This document shows positions 32,037-42,757 of a stretch of 64,000 nt of DNA, one piece after another. The notes beneath the pieces were generated by a model, which was not told where the DNA came from, did no database searches, and saw only the letters and a list, made by a program, of their open reading frames with translations. Within the stretch, counting starts at the first letter, position 1; every line of letters starts with the position of its first letter. The position numbers and the translations under genes were made by a program. Source of the DNA: Adenophora triphylla var. japonica (taxonomy: Eukaryota > Streptophyta > Magnoliopsida > Asterales > Campanulaceae); the NCBI GenBank assembly GCA_022495995.1, contig JAFEMH010002448.1, positions 276,921 to 340,920 of the forward strand, read 5' to 3'.

Positions 32037-33637
32037 GTGGAAGTCATTGAGAATAATGATCCTACTTCCTATCTTGAGGCGATGTCCACTCCTAATTTGG
32101 ATAAATGGTTAGGAACCATGGAATCCGAATTACAATCCATGTTTGACAATCAAGTTTGGAACTTGATTGGGCTACCTGAAGGTGTAAAACTAAAGGGTGC
32201 AAGTAGGTCTTCAAAGACCAACATGGATGTGAAGATGTATACTTTCATGACTAAGGATTGTAGCAAAGGGATTTAGGTTAATACATAGTATTGACTATGA
32301 TGTAAACCTTTTCGCCAGTTACAATGTCGAAGTCTGTTAGAAGTTTCAATTGCCATTATCACATATTGTGACTATGTGATATGACAAATGGATGTCAAAC
32401 GACTTTCTTTAAATGGAAAGATTATTAAGGATGTGTATAGTACACAACCCGAATAGTTTGTCGATCCAAGAAACTCTAATAAAGTATGCATGTTGCAAAG
32501 ATCCATGAGATGGGTTGAAGCAAGCTTCAAGGAATTGGAATCTTTATTTTGATGAATTGGTAAAAGAGTTTGACATCATCAAAGAACAAAGATGAATCTC
32601 GTGTATGCATGAAATTCAGTGGGAGCGTAGGAGTATTTCTATTGTTTTATTACAATGATATCTTACTCATTGGAAAAACAAGTTCCGACACTTAAGACTG
32701 TCAAGTCTTGGTCAAGGAATGTTTTCTCAATGAAAGATATGGGTGAAGCCGCTTACATCCTTGGCATCAAGATCTATAGAGATGGATCTAGAAGGATAAA
32801 TTGGTTTGAGTCAAAGTGTTCACATTGACAAGATTCTTAGAAGAGTCTAAGAAGAGTAGCTTGTCAATGGGTCATGATATTTCTCTTAGCAATATTCATT
32901 ATCTTATGACAACTGATGAGCAAAAGGGAAATGAATGAAGTTCCATATGCTTCGGCATTTGGATCTGTCATGTATGCCATGATTTGTACTAGACCCGGCG
33001 TCTCATATGCTCGAAGCATGATGAGTCGATACCAATCTGATCCTGATATAAACCATTAGATGGGAGTCAAGATGATCCTTAAGTACTTAAGAAGAACTAA
33101 GGATACGTTCTTGGTATTTGAAAAGATTGGAAGTTAATCTTGTTGTAAGGGTTACATAGATTCTAGCTTCCAAACTGACAAAGTTAATTTAAAATCGCAA
33201 TTAGGATTTGTGTTTATGCTTATTAGAGGTACGGTTTTGTTGGAATAATTCCAAGCATAAAATCGTAGCTGATTCTACGACTAAGGCCGAATTTTAGCAA
33301 CATATGATGTGGCTAAAAGAGGCAGTTTGGATCAAAAGTTCACTAGTGTTTTGGAAATGTTCCAAGTATCACTAATCGGTGAAACTTTTGTTATGACAAT
33401 AGTGGTGTCACTTGTGCAAACAATATAACCAAGGTCACAACAGCGATCCAAACACTCACTTAGACGTTCTTCGAGGAATTCATAAAGAATGAGAAGACGT
33501 TAAGATATACAAAGTATCAACCGATGATGACATAAGGGATTCACCAACAAAAGGCCCTCGCACAGACAGAAGCATGATGGTCATGTTAGATCCATGAGTA
33601 TTCGATACATAAATGGAGCCTAGTGCAAGTGGGAGAC
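32037..33637 (+). pseudogene. Copia RT and RNase H remnants and polypurine tract
   Basis: RT starts with YLEAMSTPNLDKWLGTMESE and DNQVWNLIGLPEGVK (32067-32200). The catalytic box YVDD is YYND at 32648-32659, so one catalytic Asp is lost. RNase H motifs appear near 33265 (ADSTTKAEF) and 33315 (WLKEAVWIKS). AAGTGGGAGA before 33638 is the polypurine tract. There is no intact frame longer than about 80 codons. Confidence 0.82.
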
Positions 33638-34993
33638 TGTTGGTGTAATGCCCTAGGCTTTAGTTATGTTTAACTAAGAACCGTTATGTATCATCTTTAT
33701 CGTTTGAGTTTATTATTTGATTATTATATAGTTTGCATATTTATTATAATAATCTCCGTCCCTAATTATTAAGAGAATAATTAGTATAATGGTCAATGGA
33801 TAATCATGTGATGATTATATGCATAGAGATGCACATTGAAATTATGGGTACTTGTTAGAGAACAAGTGACTGGACCTGACCCGCATGAGATTTATGTCAT
33901 GGTCAAATGTCATAAGTAAATCTCATAAGGTTACTTCATTTAGTCCCTAGACTTGAGATTATCATGACTTTACATATGATGAAAGTCATGTTTGATTTTA
34001 GTCAAACGGTATCTTAACACGATATCTATAAAGGCTATCTTTGGCATGATCGGATTCATGATGGTAAGGATGATAAGTCAAGATGGAATTTGTCCCTCGG
34101 AAGAGAGATGTTTTGCTTGGGCCCCTCGATGAGTGATAATGATGAAAGTGTATGGCCGTACTCCAATATGATTGGAATTATCATTATACTCAAGAATCGA
34201 GAAAGCATTGAACAAAGACAAGTTGACAAGGACCATGACTTGTGTTCAATATAACATCGTGAGACAAAGGGAGAAATGCAAGTACACCATTGGAAACGTG
34301 AACTCTTACGTTATATTATTTGGGTAGACATAATGGCTTGCTAGAGTCCGCTTATGTCTTATGAGATTCGATATGATCGAATTCATTGCCAACATAATAT
34401 AATCCTATTGGGTCACACACAACTAGAATGAATTGGTTAAACCAAGGGAAGAATGATTGAGAGTTTCTGTAACTGGCTACATTTGTCACGCACATACTTA
34501 GCCATGTGGCTGAGTATACCGCGCGACATAATAAGCCACCAGACGCGGATTGACAGCCTGGTCTCCTAATTCGATTAGGAAACATATTCATACCAAAGTA
34601 GTATAAATATGAGAGGTCTGTCAACCCTAATAGTCTAGCCGAAATTTTTCAAGCAAAATTCACAACAAAATACTCTCAATATTCTTCAAGGTTTTGATCT
34701 AGCAATCATCAAGAAATCGTTCTTGAATTCATTCAAAGGTGTGGATACCGAAAGAGGGTCTTCGCTCGTTCATCGATCAAGGCCTAGAGTTCAAGCAAGT
34801 TGAAGAACGAAGTTTGTGATTCGATATCACATAATCAAATCGTTCGATAGCTCAAGAACGGAAAGCGTTCAAGGTTGGTATAATTCTATCTCATAGGAAT
34901 TTAAATTAATTGTATAGAACGGATCCTAGGGCTTCTTGGGTTTTATGTTTTTAATGCTTTATTCCGCTGCGCATGGACCCGTAAAACCCAACA
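33638..34993 (+). repeat. 3' LTR of copia element
   Basis: Begins TGTTGGTGTAATG and ends AAACCCAACA, followed by the target duplicate TTAAC. TATAAAT at 34602-34608. Confidence 0.97.
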
Positions 34994-35160
34994 TTAACGT
35001 CCAAAGACGAGACTGAGCATTTGAATGTCAAACGTCGGTTTGGGGCGGAAATGAGCGTTTGAATGCCAAACGCTGATTTGAGATTTAACGTCTGGAGACG
35101 AAGCGTTAGTGAAAACTTACTAAAAATTTAACGTCTGGAGACGGGGCGTTAGCGAGAAAC
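34994..35160 (-). repeat. Degenerate repeats right of the copia insertion
   Basis: Several AACGTCTGGAGACGG and GTTAGTGAAAACT phrases continue the array at 26990-27120. The copia element landed inside a repeat copy. Confidence 0.8.
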
Positions 35161-35304
35161 TAACGGGATTTAACCTCGGGGGAGGGGGTGTTAGAAAGGT
35201 CTAACTTGGGGAAATTTTACACTTTTGGGGGCCAAAAGGGGTAAAACTGAAACTGTGAGAAGTTGAAGGGCCAGATTGGCAAGAAATCTTTTCAGCTGCA
35301 AAAG

Positions 35305-35318
35305 AGTCCGGCCGAACT
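35305..35318. promoter_or_regulatory. Palindrome 5' of the PMD-like antisense gene of B
   Basis: AGTCCG-GC-CGAACT, one mismatch from perfect, lies about 150-165 bp before the start codon at 35470. It shares core and arms with the B LTR palindromes (24866-24974). Confidence 0.5.
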
Positions 35319-35469
35319 GAGACAGAATTTGACCAGGTTCAAATCAGTAACAGGCCGACGCAAACTGGTACATTTCCACCATACTTTCAGGCGAGAGAGA
35401 GAGAGAAAGGAGAGAAAAAAATCTTCCCCATTTCGCGAGTTTTGTTCAAATTTTCGAGGGAAAATCATC

Positions 35470-37577
35470 ATGGATGCCGGTTTGGGACCAATGGCTCGCC
35501 ATAGGAAGACCGACAACGAAAGAGCGAGGTTGGTGAGGACCATTCGAACTACCGCTCTTCCCGTGGATCCAACGGAGTTCTATCTGGCTCGGGACACTCA
35601 CAAATCCAAGGGAGGGATCGAGAGACAGGTAAACTTCCTCTAAATTCCGTTAACTTTAAGAATGTGCATTCTTTAAATTTTAGGAATTTGACTAGAAATG
35701 AGTTAGGGTTCTTGGTGCCTGAATTGGGGCTTTTGAATTTGCTATGCGCCTTTGTCGAAATTGACTAGAGTGTAGTTCAATTGACGTTATGGGTAGATGA
35801 CATAAAAATTTTGGTTGCAAAATTCCCTGCCTAGAGGTGTTTTCCGAAATTAAAGTAAATTTAATTTGGGACGGAGTAATTTTTCGAAATGTTCGAAATG
35901 TTTTGAAAGTTCCGAATTCGACAGAGTTTTCGAAATGTTTTGAAGGTTCCGAATTCGACGGAGTTTTCGAGATGTTTTGAAAGTTTCGAATTCGACGGAG
36001 TTTTCGAGATATTTTGAAAGTTCCGAATTCGATTGAGTTTTCGAAATATTTTGAAAGTTCCGAATTCGACGGAGTTTTCGAGATGTTTTGAAAGTTTCGA
36101 ATTCGACGGATTTTTCCAGAGGTTTTGAAAGTTCCAAATTCGACGGAGTTTTCAAAATGTTTTGAAAGTTACGAATTCGACGGAGTTTTTGAAATGTTTT
36201 TTTGACCTTTTAGGGATTTTGGACCGTTAATACTCCAACTGGAATGGACATATTTTAGGAAAATGAGAACTATATATGTGTTTCATCATCTCAACATGCG
36301 TTCGTGCACTCTGTTAATGTCATTTCTATATTAACGTATTTTTGGCATGTTCACCTGCAAGGGCGAGGGATGGTTGACGTTCGCAACTTGAAGAGCAGGG
36401 GAGCCTTCGAGGCAGTTAGAGCGCTGTGGGAGATACTCCCAGACGAGTCTCGAGACGGAGAGAGGAGTCCACAGCAATTTTTGTTTGACTCCAGCTTGGC
36501 TGGATTCATCAGCGCAGTAGCCTCGGTGGCTTCGACGCAGAGGGCAAGGGTCTTGCACGTTTCCCTGAGCGAGTACTAGTGGGACACTACCCACACTTTT
36601 CACTTCAGGTGAGGGGAGGCGACTGTGACTCCCACTGACTTTGCGGAGATTACGGGGTTGCCATTCTGGGGTAACACACTTGTGTGGTTGGATGGCTACG
36701 CCCCGGGGCAGTTGTCGGAGCTGCTGGGTTTTGATATTACCGATGCCAGGGGCTTGGGTATTTGATACGGGCCGATGGAGGCTCATCTAAGGAGGGGTGT
36801 TGTTGATTATTTGGAGGGGTCTCCGAGGATGACCGCAGAGCGTCTGGCTCGAGGGTTCTTATGGTTTGCTTTGTCAGCTACCCTGTTTCCTACTTCTGAC
36901 ACATCATGTCACTTCCCTCTGCTTGGCTCGCTGACTGATCTGGACGCCGTGAGCGGGTTTGCATGGGGGAGGCTAGACTCGCCGAGCTCTACCATGCTTT
37001 GGATAGGTTCTCGCGGGGAGAGGAGAACACCTTATGCTGCTTTTTGTTTGCTTTGGATGTAAGTTCCCGTCTTTTTCTCTTCCTTGTCTCATTTTGTACT
37101 TGTATGTATCTGCTATGTAGCTGACATAACTTTCCATGTGCTTGACAGGTGTGGTTTTTGGAGGTGTTCCGCCCGCAGAGGTGGGAGACCAAGGAGGAGT
37201 ACGCGTCCTTGTTTCCTGCCATATTGATTTGGCAGAAGGCGGCAAAGAAGTCAGCGACGTCGAGGGAGGGTACTCGGCTGAATTACGAGGAGGTGTCTCT
37301 GGTCTTGAGACGAGAGTTTTCTTGGCAGATCCAGCTGACTTGGTGGAATCGGATTGACGCTTTTGTGGTCCAGGATGCTAGGGAGGTCACACGTCGGCGG
37401 AAGCTGCTGGTGGGGCTTCATTGTGATGCGATGTACCTGGGGGAGAGGGTGACCTATCAGCATGGTCCGGGGTCCCTTCCTATGGTTCCAATGGACCCGC
37501 CTCCACACATGCAGCATCCTTCGTTGCACTGTTGCACGAGCCCGGGGCGGAAGTGGTGTTGGCAGTGGTTGATTTAA
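35470..37577 (+). pseudogene. Antisense gene of element B: plant-mobile-domain-like, three exons
   Basis: Exon 1 is 35470 to about 35631 (MDAGLGPMARHRK), ending CAG/GTAAAC. An intron holding a minisatellite ends at CTGCAAG near 36358. Exon 2 contains VTPTDFAEITGLPFWG, the PMD hallmark, and runs to the GTAAGT donor at about 37061. Exon 3 starts after GACAG (about 37148) with VWFLEVFRPQRW and contains YLGERV. The gene faces opposite to its host element, between integrase and 3' LTR. Lesions: TAG near 36578, TGA near 36610 (both where the family has Trp) and a 1-bp shift in a G run near 36965. PMD proteins occur both as host genes and in plant transposons; function here is unknown. Confidence 0.78.
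35880..36200 (+). repeat. 37-bp minisatellite inside the first intron of the PMD-like gene
   Basis: About eight copies of TTTTGAAAGTTCCGAATTCG followed by ACGGAGTTTTCGAGATG. Confidence 0.9.
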
Positions 37578-37664
37578 ACCATGGTTGCACGTAGTTTCAA
37601 TGAGGCTTGAAGAGGATATGGTTTGGAAATGTTTCCAAATTGAGGCAACTCAGGCTTGAAAAAC

Positions 37665-37678
37665 AGTCCGGCCGGACA
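37665..37678. promoter_or_regulatory. Palindrome 5' of the DUF7745-like antisense gene of B
   Basis: AGTCCG-GC-CGGACA, 125-139 bp before the start codon at 37804. Left flank AAAC and a following ATTCC resemble the LTR B copies. Confidence 0.55.
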
Positions 37679-37803
37679 TGGATTCAATTCCCAGATTCTT
37701 TGAAATTGCAGTTCAGTTTTTACAATTGTGAAAACATCACGTTTGCTTCTGATCAACACTGAGTTTCTCTCTTAAATTCTTGAAGGTTTTCTTTGCTCTT
37801 TCC

Positions 37804-39306
37804 ATGGCTCCATTTCCTAGGCTATCGTCTCAGATGCAAGAGCGATATTTGGACAATTTCCAGTCGTGGGTACGGCACCACACGAGGCAAAGCAAGGGTT
37901 TTTTCAAGGGTTGTTACGGGATGAAATCGGTTTGGGCTCTGAAGGAGCTCATGCCGGATTGGGATCTTTTGAGAGCTGCGGCTCGTTTTTGGGACGTACG
38001 GAGGCACGTGTACAGCTTTTCGTACAACGAGATCATGCCCACGTTTGAAGATTTCTGGGCCATATTAGGAGGACCTGAGATAGAACAGCTTGTTCTTCCC
38101 TTGACGGGTGGCATGGCCACTGTTGAGAAGTTAGTGTCTATGCTTGGTATTTCGGCTGAAGAAGCATACGGGATGCTAATACTGAACACAGATTATGTTG
38201 ACATTTCGGGGCTGCCCGATAAATTTGCCAGTGTCGAGGGGAGCATTTTTGCGTGGGACGCATTTGCTCTGTGCGCGATTGCTACTTTATTCACATTCAC
38301 GTCCCTGGGTGTGTGCCATCACAGCGTTGACCGGACTGGTGAGGCAAAGGCAACGGGGAGACATCGTGCCTTTGATCCTGGGCGAGACGTTCCTGGGCAT
38401 AGGTCGGATGGCGACCGGCAGCCGATACATGTGGGGAGGGAGTCCCGCTATGCTCACTATGTGGTTGAGGGAGCGATTGTAGATGGTGCCCGAGGTGCCA
38501 GTGTCTTGTGACCCTTGGTCCTTTTCTCGATGTCCTCTGGTGATAGGGGGCGTTCAGGCTGAACTGGAGCTCTGGATGGCCAGACTCCGCACGCATCACT
38601 TGCGATGGTGGGTTCCTCATTGGAAGCTACAAACTTGTCGGACCGCTCAGGAGGGTCTTCTGGTTGTCAGAGTACGGGGGTTGTCCTGCACTCCTTTCTA
38701 CATTCCATCCTTGGTCTTTGCCGCGAGCAGAACGCCGAGCGAGGTGCCATTGACGGGTTTGGGTCATGCTGCTACCTTCGAGGTGGGATCTCTTCCGATG
38801 GAAGATCCTTCGACGCTATTGCTTCTCACGCGGCTGTGGCAATACACGTCCTTTCCTGCCAGGGTTCTCTTTCACCGGAGAGGGGGCATTGTTCTGTCTA
38901 TGCAGTATCTTAACTGGTATGAAGAGTGTATGGGGGAGACACAGATGGCCATTTTGTGGAGAAGGAGTGAGCTGTTGGGTCTTGATTACCCTGAAAGTTC
39001 GACTTTGAGGAGAGAGCCGGAGCGATGGCTAACCCTCAGAATCGTACTGGGGACGACATGGCTGATTATGAGGCCAATGCTAGTCGGGCGGCCGATCAAA
39101 GCACGGTCATGATGACTTGGAGAGAGGCAGCTAAGGATAGAGCTAGGGAAAGGGCTGCGTTGGCAGCTACCGATTTGAAAGAGGCATCGGGAAGGGTCCC
39201 TGAGCCAGGTAGAAGGACAATGGGAATATTCCCTATGAAGGTGAAGAATACTCGCCGCGGAAAAGGGAAGGGGAAGAAGGATGAAATACCAAGTACGGGG
39301 GACTAG
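37804..39306 (+). pseudogene. Antisense gene of element B: DUF7745-like
   Basis: Start MAPFPRLSSQMQERYLDNFQ. The family signature LLRAAARFWDVRRHVYSFSY and IMPTFEDFWAIL lies at about residues 58-90. A later block has LILGETFLGIGR (near 38380) and ELELWMARL, and the C terminus is basic (NTRRGKGKGKKDEIP). DUF7745 proteins are plant-specific and mostly transposon-borne, function unknown; a basic tail suggests nucleic-acid or nuclear contact, which is inference. Lesions: a frame change near 38280-38330, TAG at 38480-38482, and a frame change near 39012. It lies just downstream of the PMD-like gene in the same orientation. Confidence 0.75.
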
Positions 39307-39757
39307 GTTGACCTTGCTGTCCGGAGTATCCACCCACTGTCATTGCAGACACATTAATTGATTAATGTTTTATTGTAGTTTTGCTAGTGTGTAGCGAGTC
39401 AAGAGTTGACCGTGCTTGAACTCATCAAAGATTGTTTTAACCGTAATGAATTTGTAGGTTAATTGAAAAGAGTTTTTCGAAATACAAGCAATTGATGCTT
39501 ATTTGTTTTTTTTATATTTTGAGACCAAACCAATGATGGCTGCCTACGTTCCCCTTTTACAATTGGACTAAGGGGCTCAGGTCACCGTAGTTCGACATTT
39601 TAGGTGAAATGTGAGAAAAACAAAGACAAAAGAAGTGCGACCCTGTTTTTTACCTGGATCATTGTTGGGAATGTATCCAGTTGGGTATTACTCTTTTAGC
39701 ACTTTAATTTTACTGAGGGGTGGTGTATGGGGAAGGAGAGTTGACTCGTGCTCTTCC
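39307..39757 (-). other. Region after integrase with post-integrase stem-loop box (39594-39535)
   Basis: On the minus strand GTCGAACTACGGTGACCTGA leads to GCCCCTT-N-AAGGGGAACGTAGGCAGCC. CCCCTT pairs with AAGGGG. It is the B version of the box at 18898 and 49114. No gene seen. Confidence 0.75.
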
Positions 39758-41331
39758 TCAAACAAAGTATCTGCGGAGCTTGCTTTTGTTCACGGGGTTA
39801 ACAAAAGGGTTCCCGTCTAAATCTGCTAACTTCATGGCTCCTCCGGAGAAGATTCTTTGTACCACGAACGGACCTATCCAGGTAGGCTCCAACTTTCCGA
39901 GGGGATTGGTCTGCGTAGGAGGCTTTTCCTTTAGCACCAAGTTGCCTTCTCTGATGTCTCGGATCTTGACTTTCTTATCAAATGCTCTGGCCATTCTGCT
40001 TTGGTAGGCTCGAGTGTGTTACATGGCTTTCAATCTGCGCTGGTCGAGTAGAGCAAGTTCGTCGTGACGGCTCTGTAGCCATTCGACTTCATTGATCCCG
40101 TTTTCCAAGAGGACTCGGAGGGATGGAATTTCCAATTCCACTGGTAACATTGCTTCCATTCCGTATATAAGTGCGAAAGGAGTTTCCCCTGTGGCGGTTC
40201 TGACTGATGTTCTGTATCCCCAGAGGGCTAGATGTAGCTTCTTGGGCCAATCCCGACCTCTGACCGTCATCTTTCTGATTATCATTGTGATAGTCTTGTT
40301 TGCTGCCTCTACTGCAACATTAGTTTGTGGTCTATAGGGAGAAGACTTGTGGCGTGTAACTCTGAACTCGGTCAACAGCTGGTCACAATCTCCTTCGAAG
40401 TGGGTCCCATTGTTGGATATGATCTCGTTGGGCACTCCGTATCTGCACAAGATGTTCTCTTTGATGAACTCGGCCACCTTCTTAGAATTCAGTACCTTGT
40501 ATGATCTGGCTTCTACCCATTTGGTGGAGTAGTCGACTGCGACTAATATGAACTCGTGACCATTGCTCCCTGGCGGAGTGATTTTGCCGATGACGTCGAT
40601 TCCCCATGTGGCGAAAGGCCATGGCGTAGTCATGCAATAGAGTTCGTGAGGAGGGATGTGATTGAGGTTGGAGAACCGTTGACATCTGTCGCAGCTTCTG
40701 ACGAACTGGATGCAGTCTGTTTCCATTGATACCCAATAGTATCCCATACGGAGGATGATCTGTGTCAATGATTTGGGCATTCATGTGCGGACCGCAGGTT
40801 CCGTTGTGAACTTCATTCATTAGCTCGCTGGCTTTTTCTTTATTTACACACCGAAGGAGTGGCCCTTGGTGGCGCTTCTTGTACAACTTACCCCCCAGAA
40901 TGACGAAATGGGATGCCAGACATTTTAGTGCCATCATGTTTTTGGCTTTGATCCCTTCTTTGCATTTTCCATCTTCATTTGTGAAGGAAGCTTCTCCATT
41001 TTGGAGGTACTGGTAGATTTGATTGTACCAGGGTTCGTCGATCGGTTCATTTTTAATTTCGATCTCACAGCAATAAGCGGGTGTTTCCCGTCTGCCTATT
41101 CTGAGGGGTTTTACTGATTTCCCTTTCGGAATTTCGACAAGAGATGCTAGGGTAGCTGTGGCATACGCGAGCGGTTCTGTCTCTTGGCAAATAATGGAAA
41201 GAGATGTCCTTGAACTGAGCAATGAGCTCCTCCTTGTACGTGTGGTACTTCTGGAGGCCAGAATCTATCATCTTCCATTTGTTGGACACTTGATTGATGA
41301 TCAATGTTGAGTCTCCGTACACTTCAACTTC
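39758..41331 (-). pseudogene. Element B RNase H C-terminal part and integrase
   Basis: RNase H continues from the D insertion point with EVYGDSTLIINQV. The HHCC zinc region (GPLLRCV, HNGTCGPHMNAQ) follows. The integrase core from 40780 has CDRCQRFSN, TWGIDVIGK (first Asp), then IISNNGTHFEG where the family has Asp: AAC at 40412-40414 replaces the second catalytic Asp. VAVEAANK keeps the Glu. The C-terminal part ends GGAMKLADLDGNPFVNP and RRYFV at 39758. Further lesions are a frameshift at about 40770 and TAA at 40018-40020. The enzyme would insert element DNA; this copy could not. Confidence 0.9.
41327..41331. repeat. Target-site duplication of element D (left copy)
   Basis: ACTTC; the right copy is at 52287-52291, directly after the LTR end TTTCA. 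Confidence 0.9.
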
Positions 41332-42743
41332 TGTAAGTACCCCAATCTGGATCACCCCCTTTCAAACACACGGGAAACACCGCAGACTCATCCACGCAGT
41401 CTCAGAGACCTCTCTCACTCAAAACCCTCTCAAAACCCTCTCAAACCCCCAACCAAACCAAGGGAGGAGCCTTTCCGGGATAAAAGGGACAAAAGGACCT
41501 TTTGGGAATTTTCAGAAATCGAAAAGCAATTAAGGTCCGTACGGACCTCTTTGATTCAATGATTACTGACTCCCCTTAAAGTCCACAATATTCCCTCAAA
41601 TCCCGGGAAAATGATTACTTCCTACTGCGAGAGTTGGTCCGTACGGACCTCTTTGCATGCAAGATGGTCCGTACGGACCTTATTGCTCAGGAACACCATC
41701 ATTCCGTAATATTCTCCATCATTGCGCATTCCCTCAAATCGAGGAAATCCAAAATTCGGATAACCAAGGAGGTCCGTACGGACCTCTTTGCTCCGAAATT
41801 TTTACTATAAATAGGGCTCCCCCTCCTCATTTTCACACACCTCCCTCTTCTCTCTTCCTCCCTTAGCCTTCTGGCTCCCCTCTAAGTCCTCTCGAGGCAC
41901 TCCCGGCCCCTTTCGGATCCTTCCGAGGCCTTCCGAGCTCCCTTGTGGTGCTCCGAAGCCTCCCCGAGCGCTCCCGAGACGCTCCCGCGCTGCCCCGAGG
42001 CACTCTCGAGGTACTCTGAGGCCCCTCGTGGTACTCCGAGGCCTTGCCTGGTCTTTCCACGGTGTCCCGGCTCTTTCCGAGTCAAACCGACGATCCCAAA
42101 CCACGCCGAAACTCTGCCCGAGTGACTCCTGCCACCACAACGCACGCCGAACCTCTGCCCGAGTGATCCCGACGATCCCCACGCACGCCGAACCTCTGCC
42201 CGAACGCAGCCTGCAACCTCAACTCACGCCGAAACTCTGTCCGCAGACAACCGGTCCCTCCCGAAGCAATCCCGATCCATACCGGAACGCTACTCCGACC
42301 TCAAACACCATTCCCCAGCGGAAGATAGACACGAACCAACATTGGTAAGGCTTCCTTCCTATACTATTTCAATACATTTCCATACATAGCATACAATGTA
42401 GACATCCGATACAGCATGCATTTTTAAAAGCACACACACACACACACACAACATTTAAAGGATATTAGGGGTATCCGAAAGACTCGTTTTACGAGGCTAC
42501 TCGGGTGAGCTCTAATATTCTAATATTCTCTTCCCGAGGAGTCATCTGACCTCCGAACTCAAAATCTCATCACACAAAAACAGTTTAAAATTATCTTTAA
42601 ACTGATGCCCTTTTTCAATGTTTTGGGCTTAATAAAAACGGCGTGGCGACTCTACAAATGCGAAAACAAACGGCGAGACACCTCCAACGCGAAAGACTGC
42701 CAGATGCCGGGGCCGCGAGGCCTTTCGGATCCGGGTAATTTCG
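41332..42743 (+). repeat. 5' LTR of element D (about 1412 bp)
   Basis: TGTAAGTACCCCAATCTGG to GGGTAATTTCG. Four U3 palindromes, TATA box, a CT/CCGAGG-rich stretch (41870-42300), a CA microsatellite near 42430, and R/U5 with GGGTGAGCTC and CTCCGAACTC. A PBS-like TGGCGACTCT lies at 42644-42653. Confidence 0.93.
41534..41814 (+). promoter_or_regulatory. Four U3 palindromes and TATA box of LTR D
   Basis: The perfect 14-bp palindrome GGTCCGTACGGACC occurs at 41534-41547, 41636-41649, 41666-41679 and 41771-41784. The middle two are 30 bp apart. CTATAAATAG is at 41805-41814. In the 3' LTR the first is intact (near 50974), the last reads GGTCCGCACGGACC, and the middle two are altered. Confidence 0.85.
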
Positions 42744-42744
42744 C

Positions 42745-42757
42745 TGGCGACTCTGTG
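42745..42757 (+). other. Degenerate primer-binding site of element D
   Basis: CTGGCGACTCTGTGGGA: the GC between CTCTG and TGGGA seen in A and C is missing, which would weaken tRNA pairing. Confidence 0.7.

Larger units (their letters stand above)
27121..34993 (+). mobile_element. Ty1/copia LTR retrotransposon, complete ends, decayed coding
   Basis: LTRs of 1355 and 1356 bp with TGTTGG...CCAACA ends, initiator-Met-type primer-binding site, polypurine tract and perfect 5-bp target duplication TTAAC (27116-27120 and 34994-34998). Domain order protease, integrase, RT, RNase H places it in copia. LTRs differ at about 20 positions by eye, yet all domains are broken by many frameshifts, and the RT YxDD box reads YYND. 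It is inserted in the 3' repeat region of element B. Confidence 0.97.

Noticed and set aside
35470..39306. Possibility that the PMD-like and DUF7745-like genes are host genes
   Set aside because: The same two genes in the same antisense position occur in element A at 1-3380, between pol and 3' LTR, so they belong to the elements.
41805..42182. Arg/Gly-rich minus-strand ORFs in LTR D (and 51301-51678)
   Set aside because: Derived from the CCGAGG-rich LTR stretch; both copies differ in frame and length.
42430..42451. CA microsatellite
   Set aside because: Simple repeat inside LTR D, also in the 3' LTR near 51952; no wider meaning seen.
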